From assembly GCA_021808185.1 (NCBI GenBank), contig JAKBCB010000165.1, positions 1-7,733 on the forward strand: a stretch of 7,733 nt of DNA. The letters are read 5' to 3'. Both the position numbers and the translations under genes were made by a program. Below, in pieces: positions 6,229 to 7,733 of this stretch; positions within the stretch are counted from its first letter, which is position 1, and each line of letters begins with the position of its first letter. Under the pieces are notes generated by a model. It searched no databases. It worked only from the letters and a program-made list of their open reading frames with translations, and was not told where the DNA came from. Source of the stretch: Pseudomonadota bacterium. Its GTDB lineage: Bacteria > Pseudomonadota > Alphaproteobacteria > Acetobacterales > Acetobacteraceae.

Positions 6229-6924
6229 ATGCTGGAAGTCTGGACTTGGCCGACGCCGAACGGCCACAAGGTGCACATCGCCCTGGAAGAGCTTGATCTG
6301 CCGTATAAAATCGTGCCGATCAACATCGGCGCGGGCGAGCAGTTCCGCCCTGAATTCCTGGCGATCACGCCGAACCACCGCATCCCGGCCATCGTCGATC
6401 CGGACGGGCCCGGCGGCCGGCGCTTCACCCTGTTCGAGTCGGGCGCGATCCTGATCTATCTGGCGGAAAAGGCCGGCAAGCTGATCCCGAAAGACCCGGC
6501 GGCGCGCTACAAATGCCTGGAATGGCTGATGTTCCAGATGGGCGGCGTGGGGCCGATGTTCGGCCAGTACGGCCACTTCCACCACTACGCGCCGGAGAAA
6601 GTCCCCTACGCGATGACCCGCTACGCCAACGAGGTCAGGCGCCTGCACGGCGTGCTCGACAAGCGGCTGGCGCAGGTGGAGTGGCTGGCCGGCGACGAAT
6701 ACTCGATCGCCGACATCGCCACCTATCCGTGGCTGCGCTTCGCGGAGCGCCGCGACATCGACTTCGACGACTATCCGAACGTCAAGCGGTGGTTCGCCGC
6801 GATCGACGCCCGCCCGGCGGTACAGCGCGGCGTGGCGGTGCTGGCGGACAACCAGCGCCAGGGCACGATGACCGACGCGGAACGCGAAATCCTGTTCGGC
6901 CAGACCCAGTTCAGCAAGCGCTGA
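6229..6924 (+). CDS. yfcG: Nu-class glutathione S-transferase, YfcG-like disulfide-bond reductase
   Basis: The 231-residue protein has the two-domain GST layout: thioredoxin-like N-terminal domain (about 1-82) and helical C-terminal domain (about 90-205). The opening P-T-P-N-G-H-K (8-14) matches E. coli YfcG at the same numbers, with Thr9 and Asn11 replacing the catalytic Tyr/Ser/Cys of other GST classes. Other shared blocks are QFRPEFL.I.PN..IPAIVD (38-57), LFESGAIL.YLAEK (68-81, Ser71 binding the glutamyl end of glutathione), GG.GPM.GQ..HF (105-117) and YSIADIA..PW (158-168). In this family the enzyme uses glutathione to reduce disulfides, with weak classical transferase activity. It is cytoplasmic. 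GGAG at 6219-6222, six bases before ATG, supports this start; longer in-frame extensions run antisense through the dehydrogenase gene and are rejected. Orthology to yfcG is inferred from motif agreement; a YghU-like paralogue is the main alternative. Confidence 0.9.
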   Translation: MLEVWTWPTPNGHKVHIALEELDLPYKIVPINIGAGEQFRPEFLAITPNHRIPAIVDPDGPGGRRFTLFESGAILIYLAEKAGKLIPKDPAARYKCLEWLMFQMGGVGPMFGQYGHFHHYAPEKVPYAMTRYANEVRRLHGVLDKRLAQVEWLAGDEYSIADIATYPWLRFAERRDIDFDDYPNVKRWFAAIDARPAVQRGVAVLADNQRQGTMTDAEREILFGQTQFSKR

Positions 6925-6960
6925 CGCGGCGGGCGCCGCGCCCCGGTCAGCCGGCCGGGG
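6925..6960. terminator. Two tandem GC hairpins between convergent genes (possible bidirectional terminator)
   Basis: CGCGGCG (6925-6931) is complementary to CGCCGCG (6934-6940); allowing a realistic loop this is a 6-bp stem with a four-base loop, directly after the glutathione transferase stop. Next, CCCCGG (6941-6946) pairs with CCGGGG (6955-6960), spanning the stop codon of the convergent methyltransferase gene. Neither stem has a T-run, so factor-independent termination is doubtful. Placement between two convergent stop codons is the main argument. Confidence 0.35.
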
Positions 6961-7570
6961 CGTAGCGCCAGACCGAGGCGGGCGGGAAATTCAGCGGCGT
7001 CCATGCCTCGCGCTTGCCGGACAGCCGCAGCTTCGGCGCCGGCAGCGGCGAGGTGACGCAGTAGGTGAAGTGCAGAAAGCCGCGGCCGGGCGCGACCGTC
7101 TCGATCGCGTCGATGAAGCGGCGCTGCTCGGCGGTCGGCAGCAGCACCATCGGGATGCCGCAGATCACCGTGCCGATCCGGCCATGCCAGTGCGGCGGGA
7201 TCAGGTCCGGCAGGGCGCGGGCGTCGCCCTCGATCACGTTCACGCCGGGCAGCACGCGGCGCAGATGGCGCGCCATGTCGGGCACGATCTCGACGACGAA
7301 CAGCCGTTCCGGCGGAATGCCCGAGTCCAGCAACGCGCGCGAGATCACGCCGGTGCCGGCGCCGAGTTCCAGCACCGCTTCGTCCGGCGCGCGGCGCACG
7401 TTGCGGACAAGACGCGCGCACAGCGCGGGAGAGGATGGGACCACTGAGCCCATCTGTAATGGATTTGCCATCCAACGGCGAAAGAACATCCACGGGTTGG
7501 ACACGGTTTCCACTTCCAGATCGTGCGCCACGGTGGCGCGGCGGAAGCCAGACTTCATCGCGTGTGTCAT
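6947..7570 (-). CDS. PmtA-like phospholipid N-methyltransferase (class I SAM methyltransferase)
   Basis: The 207-residue protein is a Rossmann-fold SAM methyltransferase. Motif I is VLELGAGTG (66-74), the motif II acid is Glu94 (VVEI) and the next acid loop is GDA (115-117). Beyond the generic fold, several blocks match the Sinorhizobium-type PmtA family (COG3963): FFRRWMANPLQMGSVVPSSPAL (29-50) at the N-terminus, which in that family helps membrane and substrate binding; the ICGIPMVLLP segment (136-145) where relatives have a GLPLL loop; FTYCVTSPLP (168-177); and NFPPASVWRY (194-203). Such enzymes methylate phosphatidylethanolamine stepwise towards phosphatidylcholine at the inner face of the membrane. 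An rRNA adenine dimethylase-like enzyme is the alternative but fits the C-terminal half less well. ATG at 7570 has no clear Shine-Dalgarno; ATG at 7558 is possible and costs four residues. The gene faces the glutathione transferase gene, with 22 bp between stop codons. Confidence 0.8.
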   Translation of the reverse strand: MTHAMKSGFRRATVAHDLEVETVSNPWMFFRRWMANPLQMGSVVPSSPALCARLVRNVRRAPDEAVLELGAGTGVISRALLDSGIPPERLFVVEIVPDMARHLRRVLPGVNVIEGDARALPDLIPPHWHGRIGTVICGIPMVLLPTAEQRRFIDAIETVAPGRGFLHFTYCVTSPLPAPKLRLSGKREAWTPLNFPPASVWRYAPAG

Positions 7571-7603
7571 TTTCGTGTCACTTTGTCTGTGTGTCGTCTG
7601 TTC

Positions 7604-7623
7604 GCGCTATCGCGTGCTAGCGC
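7604..7623. repeat. Short inverted repeat upstream of the methyltransferase gene
   Basis: GCGCTA (7604-7609) and TAGCGC (7618-7623) are perfect 6-bp arms around eight bases. It starts 33 bases upstream of the methyltransferase start codon, a typical operator or promoter-proximal position. No convincing -35/-10 pair is visible around it, and arms this short can arise by chance in GC-rich DNA. Confidence 0.3.
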
Positions 7624-7669
7624 AAACCCAGGTCCGGCGGAAGGGGACATACGATCGTAATGCGGCCGC

Positions 7670-7693
7670 GGCGCCGGCTTTCGTGCCGGCGCC
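7670..7693. repeat. Perfect 9-bp GC hairpin near the right edge
   Basis: GGCGCCGGC (7670-7678) pairs fully with GCCGGCGCC (7685-7693) around the loop TTTCGT. No T-run follows on either strand. It may be the terminator of a gene beyond the right edge or a dispersed intergenic repeat. Ten bases to its left, TACGATCGTA (7650-7659) is a separate perfect palindrome. The rest of 7571-7733 shows no gene I can defend. Confidence 0.5.
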
Positions 7694-7733
7694 CGTCCGG
7701 CTATCCTGTTGCCCCAGGGTCCGGCGGGCTGTT

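Overview
The window is GC-rich, densely coding chromosomal-type DNA, most likely from an alphaproteobacterium. An acetic-acid-bacteria/Rhodospirillales relative is my best guess, inferred from composition and gene content only; there is no rRNA or marker gene to confirm it. I see no tRNA, rRNA, CRISPR array, insertion sequence or phage gene.

Layout: (1) Positions 1-82 are a leader containing a perfect 13-bp inverted repeat. (2) A two-gene plus-strand operon, overlapping by 8 bp, encodes a sulfite-oxidase-family molybdopterin enzyme (83-748) and a glutathione-peroxidase-family thiol peroxidase with an apparent export signal (741-1289). (3) Convergent to it, 8 bp away, a minus-strand gene (1298-2158) encodes a stand-alone EAL protein whose metal and catalytic residues are partly replaced, so it is probably not an active c-di-GMP phosphodiesterase. 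(4) A 161-bp divergent intergenic region carries a perfect 9-2-9 palindrome just upstream of the EAL gene. (5) The plus-strand gene 2320-3321 encodes a 333-residue, mostly helical soluble protein that I do not recognise. (6) On the minus strand, 3308-6151 encodes a 947-residue fused FAD/[4Fe-4S]/CCG dehydrogenase of the D-lactate/D-2-hydroxyacid type. Its 3' end overlaps the previous gene by 14 bp. (7) Divergent from it across 77 bp, 6229-6924 encodes a Nu-class (YfcG-like) glutathione transferase. (8) Two tandem GC hairpins lie between that gene and a convergent minus-strand gene (6947-7570) for a PmtA-like phospholipid N-methyltransferase. (9) The right edge (7571-7733) has no convincing gene but holds three palindromic elements.

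How the genes relate: most are single-gene transcription units in strictly alternating orientation, so only the molybdoenzyme-peroxidase pair is a convincing operon. Several products are redox or thiol enzymes (molybdoenzyme, thiol peroxidase, flavo-iron-sulfur dehydrogenase, glutathione transferase), which fits a loose redox/detoxification theme, but the sequence does not prove a shared pathway. The least explained part is the degenerate EAL protein divergent from the unknown 333-residue protein, with a likely operator between them. I found no clear sign of a novel defence or mobile system.
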